From: Alligator mississippiensis
Lineage: Eukaryota > Chordata > Crocodylia > Alligatoridae
Length of the DNA: 64,000 bases
Direction: 5' to 3'
Assembly: GCF_030867095.1 (NCBI RefSeq)
Contig: NC_081828.1
Coordinates: forward strand, 210,310,978 to 210,374,977
Below the pieces are notes generated by a model, which was given only the letters and a program-made list of their open reading frames with translations, did not search any database and had not been told where the DNA came from. Each line of letters opens with the position of its first letter. Positions within the stretch are counted from its first letter, which is position 1. A program made the position numbers and the translations under genes. Shown here one piece after another: positions 12,158 to 24,800 of the stretch.

Positions 12158-12622
12158 GAGTGTCTACACATGCATTTATGCTGGCTTAAATTTACTGCAC
12201 AGTAAATTACAGCACAGTTGGCAGGAATAGGCCAGCGTCTATACGTGCAGGTGTTAAAGTGCATTAATGCTTTGTGTGGACTGAATTCAGACTAAAGTTA
12301 GTCCCAAGTCAGTCCATATACAGTGTTAGTGCGCTTTAACACCTATACATGTGGACACCGGCCTATTCCTGCTATAGTTAATCTCAGCTCAGTCCACACG
12401 CACAATGTTACTGTGCAGTTAGTCATCTACACATACGTTACTGCATAGTAACTAATCAGGCATAAATTTGATACCTGCATGATGCAAGCACCAAATTTAT
12501 GCTTAAGTCGGCAAAGGCGCCGTATTTACTGTGCAGCACAGGCGTGCACATGCAGACGCGTGCCCGTACTGCTCAAAAATGCCAGTTACTACACAGTAAA
12601 TGTGCACGTGTAGACGTGCCTA
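12158..12622. mobile_element. MITE-like element with nested inverted repeats
   Basis: The outer ends tgtctacacatgcattta and (inverted) ggcacgtctacacgtgcaca pair as terminal inverted repeats, and both sides then read 'tttactg…cacagtaa'. A second inverted repeat lies inside: gcaggaataggcc at 12221 pairs with ggcctattcctgc ending 12372, and ggtgttaaag pairs with ctttaacacc nearer the centre. A related, smaller copy is at 37613-37800. No ORF is present. Confidence 0.7.
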
Positions 12623-13463
12623 AAGTTAAGCAGCTATGTTCCATGTACTTCAAAATGGGGCCTGTGGGGGGTGAGACCAGCTGCAAATCGCCAGCCTTGC
12701 CAAGAGGAGCACAGCTTATGGGGCCTTTCCTGTTTAATGCAATTGATGTGTTTAAATTAAAGTATAATTCATATTGTGTCATCACCACATGATTTATTAG
12801 ATCATCCAGGCCATCTACTGGCCAATGCAGGATTGCTCCCTGGATTACATAACTGCTAATGGGAGACTTGCCTAAGTAAAGACTGCATGATCAGGCTCTT
12901 ACATGTCTGCAAAAGGATCAGAAGACCAGTGCTTTATTTACAAGTTGGAGATTTCCTCCTGAAATCTACCTACGCCCTGATTATAAGGGTCAATGACTTC
13001 CTAGTGAGAGGAAGCATTTTCCTTCTCCTCTATTTACTTAGCTGCAGTTTACAGTCACATGGGCTAAGTAAATATGAGCAGGTCCTGTTTACTGCAGTCC
13101 AAGACGGGTCGGGGTCCTCCTTCATCCTCTAGCTCCACATGGATGAGAGCAGACCTCGGTGCCAAATGATCCTGATCGTACCCTTGTGCTGACCAAAGGA
13201 CCGAGATTCTTTATGCCAAAGTGCGAGTGCTGACTTTTGTGCAGAGCCCAGCGGCAGTAGAGAAGGGTGAGAAGTGGAGAGGATATTGAGTTTGAAAAAG
13301 TGGAGGCTTTTGCATTTAATTTAGAAAAATGCTGAAGCGGTGACATAGCACCCTGCCTAACCTCTCACATATTGTGCCACGCCAAGGCCATTGGGTACAT
13401 GCTGGCTGTGGTTAACAGGCTTTTGCCAGAGCCTTGCTGCATCTCTCTGCAGCAGACTTCATG

Positions 13464-13650
13464 CAGGGGTGGGCAAAATGCAGTCCGCAGGCCAGATGCG
13501 GCCTGCCAGGCCATTTTATCTGGCTTGCGGTGGCCCCTAAAATATTTAGAAAATTAATGTTTATCTGCCCCGGCTGCCTGTCATGCAGCCTTCAATGGCC
13601 TGTCAAAACTCAGTAAGTGGCCCTCCACCCGAAATAATTGCCTGCCCCTG
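13464..13650. mobile_element. hAT-like MITE, CAGGGGTGGGCAAA family
   Basis: Starts CAGGGGTGGGCAAAATGCAG and ends AATTGCCTGCCCCTG, a clear terminal inverted repeat. The interior has the phrases 'gcggcctgccaggcc' and 'ggccctccacccgaaataatt' shared with 4753-5434 and partly with 60727-60882. The flanking direct repeat is weak (CTTCA on both sides, offset by one base). At 187 bp it is non-autonomous. Confidence 0.7.
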
Positions 13651-14778
13651 CTTCACAGTGTCTCCCATGCCTGACTTGCTTTTCAGGGAGCAGCCTGGCA
13701 AAGAAGCCTGCAAAGCCCACACATCACCAGCTTCTCCAAATTGAACGGTGACAACTGGTGGGATAAGTGCAGTCTGCGCTATGTCAGTGCACCCCACGGA
13801 AAGGCAGTGGGGTTCGGTAGGGCAGGTACTCGCCCTGCCCCTGATGAGCTGTGCCGCGTCCTAAGTGGCATTTTCTGTGCAGCTGTTTTCCTCTCCCTTC
13901 AATCTTGCCTCTCTCTGTTTTGAACAGCACCAAAGCACCACGGGGCCTGATCTTGATTGCCATGCTGTCACTATTAAGCAGGTTTTTATCTGAGTGAGTG
14001 GAGAGCACTGAGAACTGGGCATCCTGACCTTGCTAAATCATGGCTTGTTAGTGTTTTGTCCTGTAAAGGGTAACACATCCCTTTCATATATGATTTTCAA
14101 TGGGTATTTTTTTTTTACCATCAGACTATTCTAAACCAGTGTCTAATGTGTTTCTAATTAAAGCAGTCCCTGCTGCCTGCTCCCCCTCTCCCTCCAGTCT
14201 CCTCTCCCCATAAGCTAGAGAAACTTATTTCTCAGCAACTTGGGAGTTTGGGGTTCGTAACCACAAAAACTGACTTATTGTGGAAAGACCAAAACCGGGG
14301 AGAAGACCCTGGTTATGGTTGTTGCTTCCACAGCACAGGAAAAAAGGATGAGGCTAATGCAGCCGAGACTTCACCGCTAAGGTAGCCCCCAAAATCCCAC
14401 GGTCTGACAAGAGCAAGATGCTGCTCTGTGCCCGCTTGTCTTCTTGCTCACGATACAGTAGCGTGGGAAGAAAACCAGACCCCATTGTGCTAGGTTGAAA
14501 AGCCCTTAGAAAGCTACAGTCCCTCTGCCAAAGGGAAAAGCAGTTCGGCAGAAGGCAGGGTGGAGCTGCACCTTATAGAGATTCACAGGGCTATACTGAG
14601 GGTCTCCGACACTCGGGGGCCAATGCTTACATTTGCACCCTCTCCCCAGTTGCAGGGGTGGGGGGTGGTGGTCCCAGCCTCCAGTTGCAGACCCAGGGGG
14701 AGAGGGCCAGCCCTGCACCCGGGGGCCATGGCCCCCTACCACTTCCCCATCGGTACACTGCTGGAGATGCAGTTAGTC

Positions 14779-14987
14779 CAGCGGTTCCCAAACTCTGACC
14801 GATTGCGCACCACCAATTTAAAACGATGCAACCTTAGGTACCACCAGCAGATTTTGCAATTCAACCTTAAGTACCACCAGTTAATTTTTGTCATCTAAAG
14901 AAATTATGATAAATCTGTTAACGCACACCACTGACAGGTTGTCTGCGTACCACTGGTGGTACCCATACCACAGTTTGGCAACTGCTG
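14779..14987. mobile_element. hAT-like MITE, CAGCGGTTCCCAAACT family
   Basis: Starts CAGCGGTTCCCAAACTCTG and ends CAGTTTGGCAACTGCTG, forming a terminal inverted repeat. Flanks AGTTAGTC (14771-14778) and AATTAGTC (14988-14995) agree at 7 of 8 bases. The interior repeats 'ggtaccaccag' and 'taccactggtgg' phrases. No ORF. Confidence 0.75.
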
Positions 14988-15539
14988 AATTAGTCTATAA
15001 GGTGCATTTCTATCTTGCCTTCTTCCAAAGGGCTCACTGGTGAGACAGGCAAGAGAGACCAAGACTGAGAGCAGACACATGTTATTATTTCCAGTTTCCA
15101 GGCAGGGAACAGATGGACTGAGTGGCCTGGGGCAGAGGTGGGAGCTGAACCTCCATCGGCAGAGTCCCACTGGCATGGGCACTGTTGGCCAACAATAAAT
15201 GCTATGCACACATCAGCGTGCAGGCTTATTCAGCGCCTTGGCTCCTCTTCACCCACAGGGGCTGCTAGCTGCTAGCAGCTGGCGGCGGCAAGCAGAGCTA
15301 TACAAAAAAGGGTGGTTGTAACATGCTGAACTTTGCATCCAGTGCATTTGTGATAAGGCTAAGCCGGGCAAGCCTGAGCATTGGAAAGGAGGTAGGAGAG
15401 ATGGCTGGGAACCCCTTTTTCCCATGAAGTGACATAGAAGACATTAAAAACTTAATTGCTGAGAAACTTTGCCCTTCCCTACCCTGGAAGCTGCTGGCAG
15501 GCTTCCCTGCTAGTCTAATCTAGGCAATGCTGCAGCTGA

Positions 15540-15745
15540 GGCAGCTGGGAGGAGAGACTTCCCAGTGTCACGCCCACGGCCAGCCCCTTCCATGCCCTCC
15601 CTCCGCCTCCTCCCTCTCCGGTTGCTGTCACGTCCAGTCCTTGGGACATTGTTTAACAACAAGTCCATCGGGAGACCTTGGATGAGCAGGGGACGCCAGA
15701 AGGCTCCTTTCAGCCAGTGGCTCGCTCTGCAACGCAGGCTGGACC
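15540..15745 (+). promoter_or_regulatory. PLCD1: Probable PLCD1 promoter-proximal region and 5' UTR
   Basis: The sequence becomes GC-rich with several CpGs and pyrimidine-rich CCTCC blocks just before the start codon, and this continues into the start of intron 1. No TATA box stands out. An in-frame TGA at 15683 lies upstream of the ATG at 15746. The transcription start cannot be fixed from sequence alone. Confidence 0.35.
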
Positions 15746-15845
15746 ATGAACTGCATCCGGAGACAGCCCAAGTACAGCAAATCCCAAGAAAACTTCTTAC
15801 AGGAGCAGAGCAATCGAGTGGCAACGCTGAATGGCATCAGGCTGG
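15746..15845 (+). CDS. PLCD1: PLCD1 exon 1 (start exon, long-isoform N-terminus)
   Basis: The ATG has A at -3 and follows an in-frame TGA at 15683, so it is the first in-frame start. It encodes residues 1-33 and the first base of Gly34. The text [11 protein letters not shown]…[17 protein letters not shown] resembles the N-terminus of the longer human PLCD1 isoform rather than the short MDSGRDF form. Donor G|GTAAGG, phase 1. The stretch is basic (several Arg/Lys) with a cysteine at position 3. Confidence 0.88.
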
Positions 15846-18800
15846 GTAAGGGACGGGGCAGAGCCGGGTCCCTGGCACCGCTGGGTTCTGGCAGCCCGCG
15901 TGTTGGGGGTCCCTTCATTCGCAGTAGCGGCAGAAACGCTTGTCTCTACCCGCTTCGAGCAAGCCCCAAAGCCGTATTTAAACCTCCGAGGTTTTGTTTT
16001 TTGTAACCACGCTCCAGATGTGATAGATGTCTACTTTCAGGCCCGGGTCTTTTGGAGAAGAGGGTTTGTTTCCAAATCAGATGTCGCCCTCACATAGAAA
16101 TATTACTGAGCTGTCCATGGGAACAGCATGCCTTCCAGTCTGGTTTCAGCACTGTGGATTATTAATATTATGATTGCTCAAGTAACATTAAAGGGTCTGA
16201 ATTCAACTGGTTAAACAAGGCAGGAAATCCAGAGAGAGTTTCCTAATCTCTGTATCTGGCTATTCACTGATCCTTGGTTGCTGCCCAGTGGGTTTACATC
16301 AAAGATACATTTGTCCACGTTGGGGGGGGGGTTAATTTATTTATTAGCAGGCAGAAGAGGACAGGTTGAAGTGTGAGGAATTTCATTTTTCTACAGGGTG
16401 GCTTCATGTTTTACCCAAAAACTATGTCTGCTTTTTTCAGCTGACCCCAGGCCAGATCCTAAACATGAGCAGGGAGGGAGAGAGGGTTGTATGTGGACAG
16501 TGTTAAGTGCTCAGACAAGGTTTTTTTTGGTTGATGCTCAATGGTTTGGTTGATTGTCAGCGTGTCTGTAGACAATAGAGACATGTCTGGTGTCCCCATG
16601 AATGAATTTATGTTTTGGGTTGCAAACAAGGTGGTATTTCGATGAGACAGTTGCTGCAAGCCTGGCACTGTGATTGCAGTGGGGTAGCAGGGCTGGTATT
16701 TGTGATGTCTCTAATCTTTCCAGGTCAGGGACATTATTTGCTTTTGATAGTTCATCAGCTCTGTAATGCTCTTTGTGCTACCACTGAACAAGACAAAAAT
16801 CATTCAAAACCAAGAACATGAAATCGCCCCTTGTTAAAAAACACGGTTGGTGTGTGTTTTGGAGATGGGGTGAGGGGGGTATTAACTGTACTTTGAAAAC
16901 ATATTTTAGGAACTTATTACAAATAAACTAACATATTATCATCTTTGCTTTAAAATGTATTTAGTGTTTGCTAGGGCTGCTCATTGTCTTTTCCAAACTG
17001 ATTTGCAGAGGGTTAGGATTGTATGTGGAAATATGCCTCAGCGCGCTTGCGTTGCTTGAAGCCCGGTATCATCACATGACTTGGCAAGAAGTGTCTTTAG
17101 GTTACTCCGTGATATTTGCAGATCTTTACACGACATGGGTTATAAGCAGATTTGTTATACAACTCGCTTCCTCTAGCAAAAATCTTCTACAGCTGTAGGA
17201 CGTTTTTCCACAACTGGCTTCCTGTTGCAGAAAGTAACTGTGCAGAGCAAATCCTGTTGATCAAAAGGGGTATCAGACAAAAAAAAAAAGAGAAAACAGT
17301 AGGGATTGGTGGGAAAATAAAGCATGAGATTAGGAGCCTGCTAGGAAAAGAGTTATTTGGAAAGCAATTCCCATAAACACCCCAGGACGTGATCCCATGA
17401 GCATCCCTAGCTATCGGTGGTACTTATCTGGGCCTTATTGCCAGAGGAGCGTGCATGCCAGAGGGACGTGCTCTTATCCCCATTTTGGAGGGGGAGAAAA
17501 AAGGCTAAGGGTCACATCTAAAAAAGGATGTAGGTACCTTGTGTGTGATCCACAAAAGCTCTCTCTAATTGCTTGTGTACCTGAGATCCTGTAAATACCT
17601 GAATATCTACTGGTTACTTCCTCGGTGGAGGATCCAGGGAGGGTTTGATTCCTGCTACATCCAAAGTTTAAAACCAACTGACTGGCAACAACAGCAGCAT
17701 TTCTGTTCAGGCAGCAGCGAGGGAGCGAGTTGACTTCAGGGCTCATTATAATCTACCTGATTCACGGGTGTTAATGATATTTTCTCCTTTCTAATGGTCT
17801 TTAATGGCTCCACGAACCAAGTTATCCTTTGTTCTTCTGGCTCTTAGCTGCTCTTGGTAATGCATCTCCTGTTTCACAGCCTGCAGACTGATTTTAACTT
17901 TAGCTAGAAACATTAACTCAGGTGTGGAAATAACACAGGTGAGCATTAACTCGCGTGTGAAGCACTGAATGCACTGTCAAGATGCTCAAGAAGGCTGGAT
18001 TTTGTGTTATGAATCTGAAGGCGATGTATATGGATTTCTAATGAAAACAGGACTAATGAAACAACATCTGTTGATTGTTTTTTATACATACTATGAGCTA
18101 GCAAGTGAATGCACAGCCCAGTAAAGTTTTATTTGTTTTTGCTGAATAACACAGCCCTAGACCCCTAGCTTATTTAGTAAAGCTTCTAGTTTACCTGGAG
18201 GAAAATGTGTGCTGTGTTATATTTGATGATGCACTGCCTTGCACCCCCCTTTTAAAAATCCTAGACCCTCCCATGCAGCGGCTACCTATTCTTCCTTTCA
18301 GAGCTGTGCCACTGTGCAGAAAGCACTGCAAGCGTCATGGGGCAGAGAATAATCAGAGAGGAGCATGAGTGTCACCTTGTGATGGGGCATTTCCCAGAGA
18401 AGAGAGAGCCCTGGGTACTGATCCTGGCTTCCAGGGCTGCTTATGCATTTTGCATCAGAGGCATAAGTTATGTGGACAGCAGGCACTGGGACCCACGCCT
18501 CCCCCTTCCCAAAGGAGCGCCTGTACCACTAGGATTCAGGCAGCCCCCCTCTTGCTTGCTTCTCTTTTCTTTCTCCTCGTCTCTGGCTGCAACTCAGCCT
18601 AACCTCTATCCTGGTGGTAAAGGTACTGTTCAGGGAGGAAGGTGATGTGGATTTGAGTCTCCCTGGGCTGAAGAGGATGGTTACACCCCGAGCAAACACG
18701 CTAATCACCATTAAACAGAAGATGGGCAATAGTAGCCTTTTACCAGAGAAGAGTGAGCAAGTCATAAGTATCCAAAAGGACTTAGATGCCATCTAATAAA

Positions 18801-21800
18801 AGATATCATCTCTACTGTGCTTCTTGATTGCCAAAGGGACTTAGATCCTTTTAAAGCCCAGAGATGTATGTGACCATGGATATAGCTGAGTTATCCCTAA
18901 GGAAAGAGAGACCTTGATAACCTTGCGAGAGTGTCCATCTCCTTCCTTCCCTTCCTGTGTGAGCCCTCGCCTTTGACTCCTTAGCCAGTCTCATGGCCCA
19001 GGCCAACTTCTTGGCTTCTTTGAAGGAAAGCCTGTGCTGAGCTGCATGTGCTGATAAGAAAGCCCTGGAGACAGCTGAGCAAGCAGTTGTGGCTGAGCGA
19101 GGAACCTGTCCCTGTACATGCTCTGCAGGAGATCCCCGAGCAACGGTGTATTGGGATCAAGGCTAGGGAAGGTGGGTGCATCAGGCCTGCATCCCCCCTT
19201 CCCTGTAACCTCCTTGAGGGAGCTGTACGTTCACCGCTCCAGGTCTCAGCGTCCCTGTGTGAGAAGTGAGACCGATGGGGCTCCCCCATTTCACAGAGCG
19301 CCGCGAGGGTGAATGACAAACGCTTGTAAAGGGCTGCAGGATCCTCACTGGGACGATGCTATAGCAATTCCATATCCCTGTTAATTATGGAGACTTTAGG
19401 CTGTGCTTGGCAGCTCACAATGTTACCTTCAGTCTGATCAACCACAGTGCAGTTCAGCTGCCTCTGCCAAAGCTTGCAACCATGCTGCATTGCAGGTCTG
19501 TCCCTGGCCCTGCTCTAACACACCTGCCCTCCAGTTTGGGAGCCTGGCTTTTGAAGCTCGAACGTTTGGGGTTGGCAACACTGACTGGAACACGTTATGG
19601 CAATCTCCATCCTTGGAGGTTTTTAAGATCCGGCTAGACAAAGCCGTGGCTGGGATGATCTAGTTGGGGCTGGTCCTGCTTTGAGCAGGGGGTTGGATTA
19701 GATGGGACCTCCTGAGGTCCCTTCCAACCCTCATTTTGTATGATTCGATGGCTGTTGATCAGCTTTTCTTTCCTTCACCCCTTCCTGCATGAACTGCGGC
19801 TTGAAAACACTTTCCAGCTCAAAAGAGGATGTTGTCAGTCTTCAGTCCTGGCAAGGCCTAATTTGGTTTCCTGTGTGACTTGTCGGGTATGGGGAAGGGT
19901 GCTGCTGATGTGCCACAGCAGGTTTGCAGTGCTTGGGCTACAGACAAATAGTTTACTTAGCTGTGATTGTTCACAGGCCTGAAATGGCATCGGCATGGCT
20001 TGTTACAAGACTCTTCCCAGACGAGAGCTGTACCTCTAAGGCATGAAGTCAGTGGTGCTGAGGAATTCTGCACAGCAGTGCAATTACTATTACAAACCCC
20101 AGACAGCTCCAATTCCTTGTACCTGGTTTGAATCACCTCCCTGGAATGGCCACGAGCTATTCTTTTCCACTACCTCTTTCATTGCACTGCATTGTACTCA
20201 CTATTAGGAAGTGTCCCAGAGACCTGTAAATGGTAATGATTGCTGCTTAATTGGGACAATGTTAGCAAAAATTCCACTCAATACAGACCCACTTAGGTAG
20301 TGCCAGGGAATTAAGTGGTGTCTAGCTGTGAACGTGTCTGGTGTCTTTACACTGATATGTGCAACGGCTCAAAACCCAGGATGCTGTCATCACCTCCTGT
20401 TCCTGTCCCCTTCCCGCCCTGTGCCCACCAACTTCATTCATTATCATCCATCATAGTTTTCCCTAAAGGATTAACTTGTATTGATATAAGCGTCAGGTGG
20501 CAGATTTGTCACGTGCCCAAAGGTGCAGATAGCTGCCTAGTGGGCCTTTCAAAACTGCTGAGGGGCTCAACCCTCAATTTTGAACTTTGCATTAGACAAA
20601 TGACTGCCTCTTTTGGTACCTAAATGCTTATAAATTTTGGTGCCTAGACTGAGAACGCCTGTCACCTCTGGAGCCACTGGTTCAAATGACTATTAACATT
20701 TGGGGATCCAGCTCATGAACGTTGATCCTTTGGGGCTGGCAATAGTGACTCCGTAGCTCAGCTCTTCCTTTCATCACCACTCCACAGGATGAGGTCCCCT
20801 TGTGTTAAATACACAGCAAAGAGCAAGAGAGAATCTATTCTAGATGCTTATATGGCTCTTCTGTTACCACCGCATTTGCATATGGCATTATCTTTATTGT
20901 TTTCATCCTCGCAATCCCCCAGGAGGGGAGGACAGTGCTCTTATCCCCATTCTACAGATAGGGAGCTCAGGCCCAGAGACATTAGCTGATTTGCCAAGGT
21001 CAATGGAAAATATGTAGCAGAGGAGGGCCCGACATCTCCAGGGTCCCATTTCAGTGCCTGAACTGCAGCATCCCCTTTCCTCTGCTGCACCGCTGATGGG
21101 TCTTATTTCCTCGGATTAGATCCTAATCGCTGGATTTTTAAAAATAACTGAATGGCATTAGCACAGCTCTCATGAAGAAGATAATCCAGTCTGACTTGTG
21201 CCATGGGACCTGCTAAGTCTCATGTGTTAACTGCATGGGAAGCTGCAGTTTAAGGAATTAAAATACAAAGAATCATGTCCCATAGTTTTGTTTTTGGGGT
21301 TTGGTTTGTTTTTTTTTGGTAAGGGATGGGAGTATGCCTCAGTGTTATCTAGTTTTCCCCTTTTCTCTAATTTGTGCTAGTCGCCCTCTGCTTTCCACCC
21401 CGGAGCCAGCTCCATTTCTGTGCGTGCTTGATGAAAAATACAATGTACACATACATTCATTGGCCCATTAACACTGCTATACCTTTCTGCACAGGCCTGC
21501 AAGATGACAACGACCTGAAGTTCCTCCTGAAGGGCAGCCTGCTGCTGAAAGTGAAGTCGAGCTCTTGGAGAAAGGAAAGGTTTTACAAGCTCCAGGAAGA
21601 CTGCAAAACCATCTGGCAGGAATCCAGGAAGATGCTGAGGTCTCCAGAGTCCCAGCTCTGTAAGTGCCCATTGTCCAGTAGCATGGTGTCTGCAGAGGTG
21701 AGGGGTTGGGGATATTGGGTCTCGAGGGGAAGGAGACTGGAAAGGACAGCGGGAAGTTGAAGCACTGTATATAAGGGGTCTATGTGCTGGGTCCCCTGAT

Positions 21801-24800
21801 GGCTTCAGGGGCACTTCTAGGGTGGCTGAAATGGTCTTGGTATAACTTAGGTAGGGCTGAGGGCTGCCCAGGTCATGGCACAAGCCAGGCTGGCTCCCGA
21901 GGTCTGCAAGCAAGCACTACTCTTTCTGCCACTTGCTCCACCTACAACAGCTTCCTTAAGCTCATAGGGAGGAAGCTAATGAAGGAATTCACCCCGGTCC
22001 ACTGTGGGCACTTGCTGTTGGTACCCAAATGGTGATTAGGGGCCGAGGCAGGGGGAATGAATCCCTCGAACCTCCTTTTCCTGTAATCCCATGACAGGGA
22101 GTTGTGATGCCCCTGTCCCAGTATGACATCCGCATGCCGCCCTCCCAGCGACACTGAGCAATCAAAAGCCTGGGCTGGTGAGGGGAGGCTTAGACTCCTC
22201 TGGGTTTATATAAGGATACAGACACCCAGGGGAAAGTCCAGCAGAGCAGGGCTGCGGTCCCTTTTGTTGCAGCTTGGAGAACTGGCCTGTTCCCATGGGA
22301 AAGCAGAGCAAGACCCTGGCTTGGCTTCAATGAAATGTGGAGATCAAAGGGGAAAAACCAAGGAAGCAAGGCAGGTGGGAGGGAGGTTGTGGGGGGTGGG
22401 GGTGGGAAAGGAGCAAGTCGGGGGGCACTGCTTCTTCCTCTGGCTTCAAACAGGCAAGGCCTGATCTTATCATTTATTTAGAAACTTGAAACCTGCCCAT
22501 TGTCATCAGAGGTACAAAGTCCGGAGATGACAATTCTCATCAAACAAATGCAAAGAAAACCCAGCCGCCATTATTACACTGCAGTGGTGCGCACAGGACC
22601 AGCACCCAACACTGTGCAGCTGCAGCAAACCCCATTTCCCTGCCCCAAAGAGCCTGCAGGCGAAGTGATCAGTCACTGCTAAGAAATTACTCTCCCCAGC
22701 GCTGATCCTAAAAGGAAGAGACTAGATCAAAGTGTGGCATGGTTGTACGCCATCCTGCCATCTGCCAGGTCCCTTCCTAGGTGCAAGGGGAGATGACTCC
22801 CAAAGCGACCCCCACAACTTCTGCCATGGGGAGCAAAGAGAAGTCCTGGCTACCAAGACAGTAGTGGGGAAAGTGGGCAGTGCCTGAAGCTATTGGATTG
22901 TAGACTAGTCAGGCCTTTACCTAGTCACTCAAGTCTCGTAGTAGAGATGATCTCTTTTATTAAACCAACAAGATTTTGCAAAAAAAGTTCTTTAATTTTT
23001 TGATTTGCAAAAATCTTGTTGGTCTAATAAAAGACATCTCTACTACGAGTCCTGATTGCCTTTTCCTCTAGACCAATACGGCTACAACCTGGATACCCTT
23101 TACCTAGTCACAGCACTTCAGCACAAAGCCCACCTGAGATCTGGTGACAAACTCTTGCTAAGGAAAAAGGGAAAAGGAGGACAATCACTGCAATAGTTAT
23201 GTGTGTGCATGTGTCTGTGCATGCACGCATGCATCGGGGATGGGGGGCAGGTAAGTGGATATTTGTGTTTCTCTTTGTCCTCTTAGCCAGCCTTGCCTTT
23301 CTCTGGTACGGTTTTTCTGCTTAGGTTTATATTATAAAGACTGGAGGTGAAGAGAGTAATCCCAGGTGCAATTCTGTAGGGTATCGGAAGACAAGTTCCT
23401 GTGGCCCATGGTTTTTGTGTAACATTTTCCTCTTACAATTGAAGCTAATGAAAAGACCTGCCCCTTTCCGTTATTACTCAAGTCAGTGGCTCTCGCTCGT
23501 ATAGAAGCATCTAGGATTACTCTCATGGGTAAGAGGGTGCCACACTGAAGCCTTGCTCCAGAGAGGATGGTGATTTTGTGGTGAAGGTCTGAGACAAAGA
23601 CTTCTTACCTCTGCCACTGCCTGCATGTGTGGTCTTGGGCCAGTTATCCTATCTCTTTGTGCTGCTTCAGTTCATAGTGGTTCCCTTTCTGTCCTTCTAC
23701 CCAGCCTGTTTATACTGGAAACTCTTCAGGGTAGGCACCGACAGTCATTAGGTATTTGTGACTCTGATTCAGCAGCAACAGCCCTAGCTAATGCACGCTC
23801 TCCAGTTAACTCCCATTCATAAAGTTTATAATTGAGAATGGAGGTAACCCCAGAAAGCCTTTGCCTGGATAACTTTGAGTTGCAAAACAAAGGTGTGAGT
23901 TTTGAAATGCATCGCCTTCCTACAGGAAAAGCAAGGCAACAGAGAGAACGCCCCTTCCAGACGCAGTTGGGATCTGGGGCTTTTAAGTGCGTTGGAAAAC
24001 AGCGTTTGGCTGGGTCACTGCAGTTATCTGTACTGAGCTGCTTTAATGCTCCAACCCAGCTGTTCTCAGAGGTACCTAGCCGAAACTTTCTTCTGATATC
24101 AAAGATTACCTCCAGGGCCCCTGAACCGTATGGTTATTAGAAACCAACACAGAGCCGGCAAATGCTTGTGACCTCCATTGGATCTTAGCTGGAGGAAAGT
24201 TATTCTAACACACTGCTATCTTATCTCGATCGGTGCTTTTCAATTTGGGTGCCGTGAGATCCTCCAAAGGGCGATGCACGGCGAGAAGAGATACGCACAG
24301 GCTCATGCGTGCCCAGCCACTCGCTCCCCTCCACCTACCACTGCTCAGCCCCTCTGCAAGGAGCCAAACACTATCAGAAATAGATTAATTTTTTTAATAG
24401 GGTGCCTCTCAATTCCCAGAAGTTATGGAAGGATGCCCTGAGACTTAAAAGGTTGAGAACCGCTGATCTGGATTAACTGAACCTTCACCAATATTGTTAT
24501 ATATTAAGATAATGCCTCCTCGGTGCAGTTCACTGGCTCAGCGGGCAATAAGTGTGAGCACTTTGAAAGCAGAGTAACCTACCTCGCGCGGTATCTTGAG
24601 AGGATCCACATAGGCACTCTGTGCAGAGTAGCTAGTCACTCCCTCTGTAGTGACTTCCTTGTATTGATAAGCCCTTACTAAGAGACAGCCTTTGCTCCGG
24701 ATACCTTAAAATGGACAAGACCAGCAAATGGAATTTTAATATTTACCCTTTTTTACAAAGTGAAAACAGAGGCACAGAGGGACTTGCCCACGTTGGAAAT

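Larger units (their letters stand above)
1..15745. other. 5' flank of PLCD1, no supported gene
   Basis: I see no exon chain or recognisable protein domain on either strand apart from CR1 reverse transcriptase at 5990-6925. The rest is unique-looking AT-moderate DNA with interspersed repeats, which are listed separately. In mammals the divergent neighbour upstream of PLCD1 is DLEC1. I looked for its exons on the minus strand and recognised none, so it either lies outside the window or was missed. Confidence 0.6.
15846..21494 (+). other. PLCD1: PLCD1 intron 1
   Basis: 5.6 kb, donor GTAAGG, acceptor TTCTGCACAG. It contains a run of ten G at about 16321, a CR1 tail (19570-19748), a repeat relic near 18794 and a MIR-like SINE (20865-21025). 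I recognised no alternative first exon of the short-isoform type, although such a small exon would be easy to miss by eye. Confidence 0.85.

Noticed and set aside
15565..15849. 94-codon open frame overlapping PLCD1 exon 1
   Set aside because: It uses a different frame from the PLCD1 start exon and has no similarity. The PLCD1 frame is supported by the downstream exon phases.
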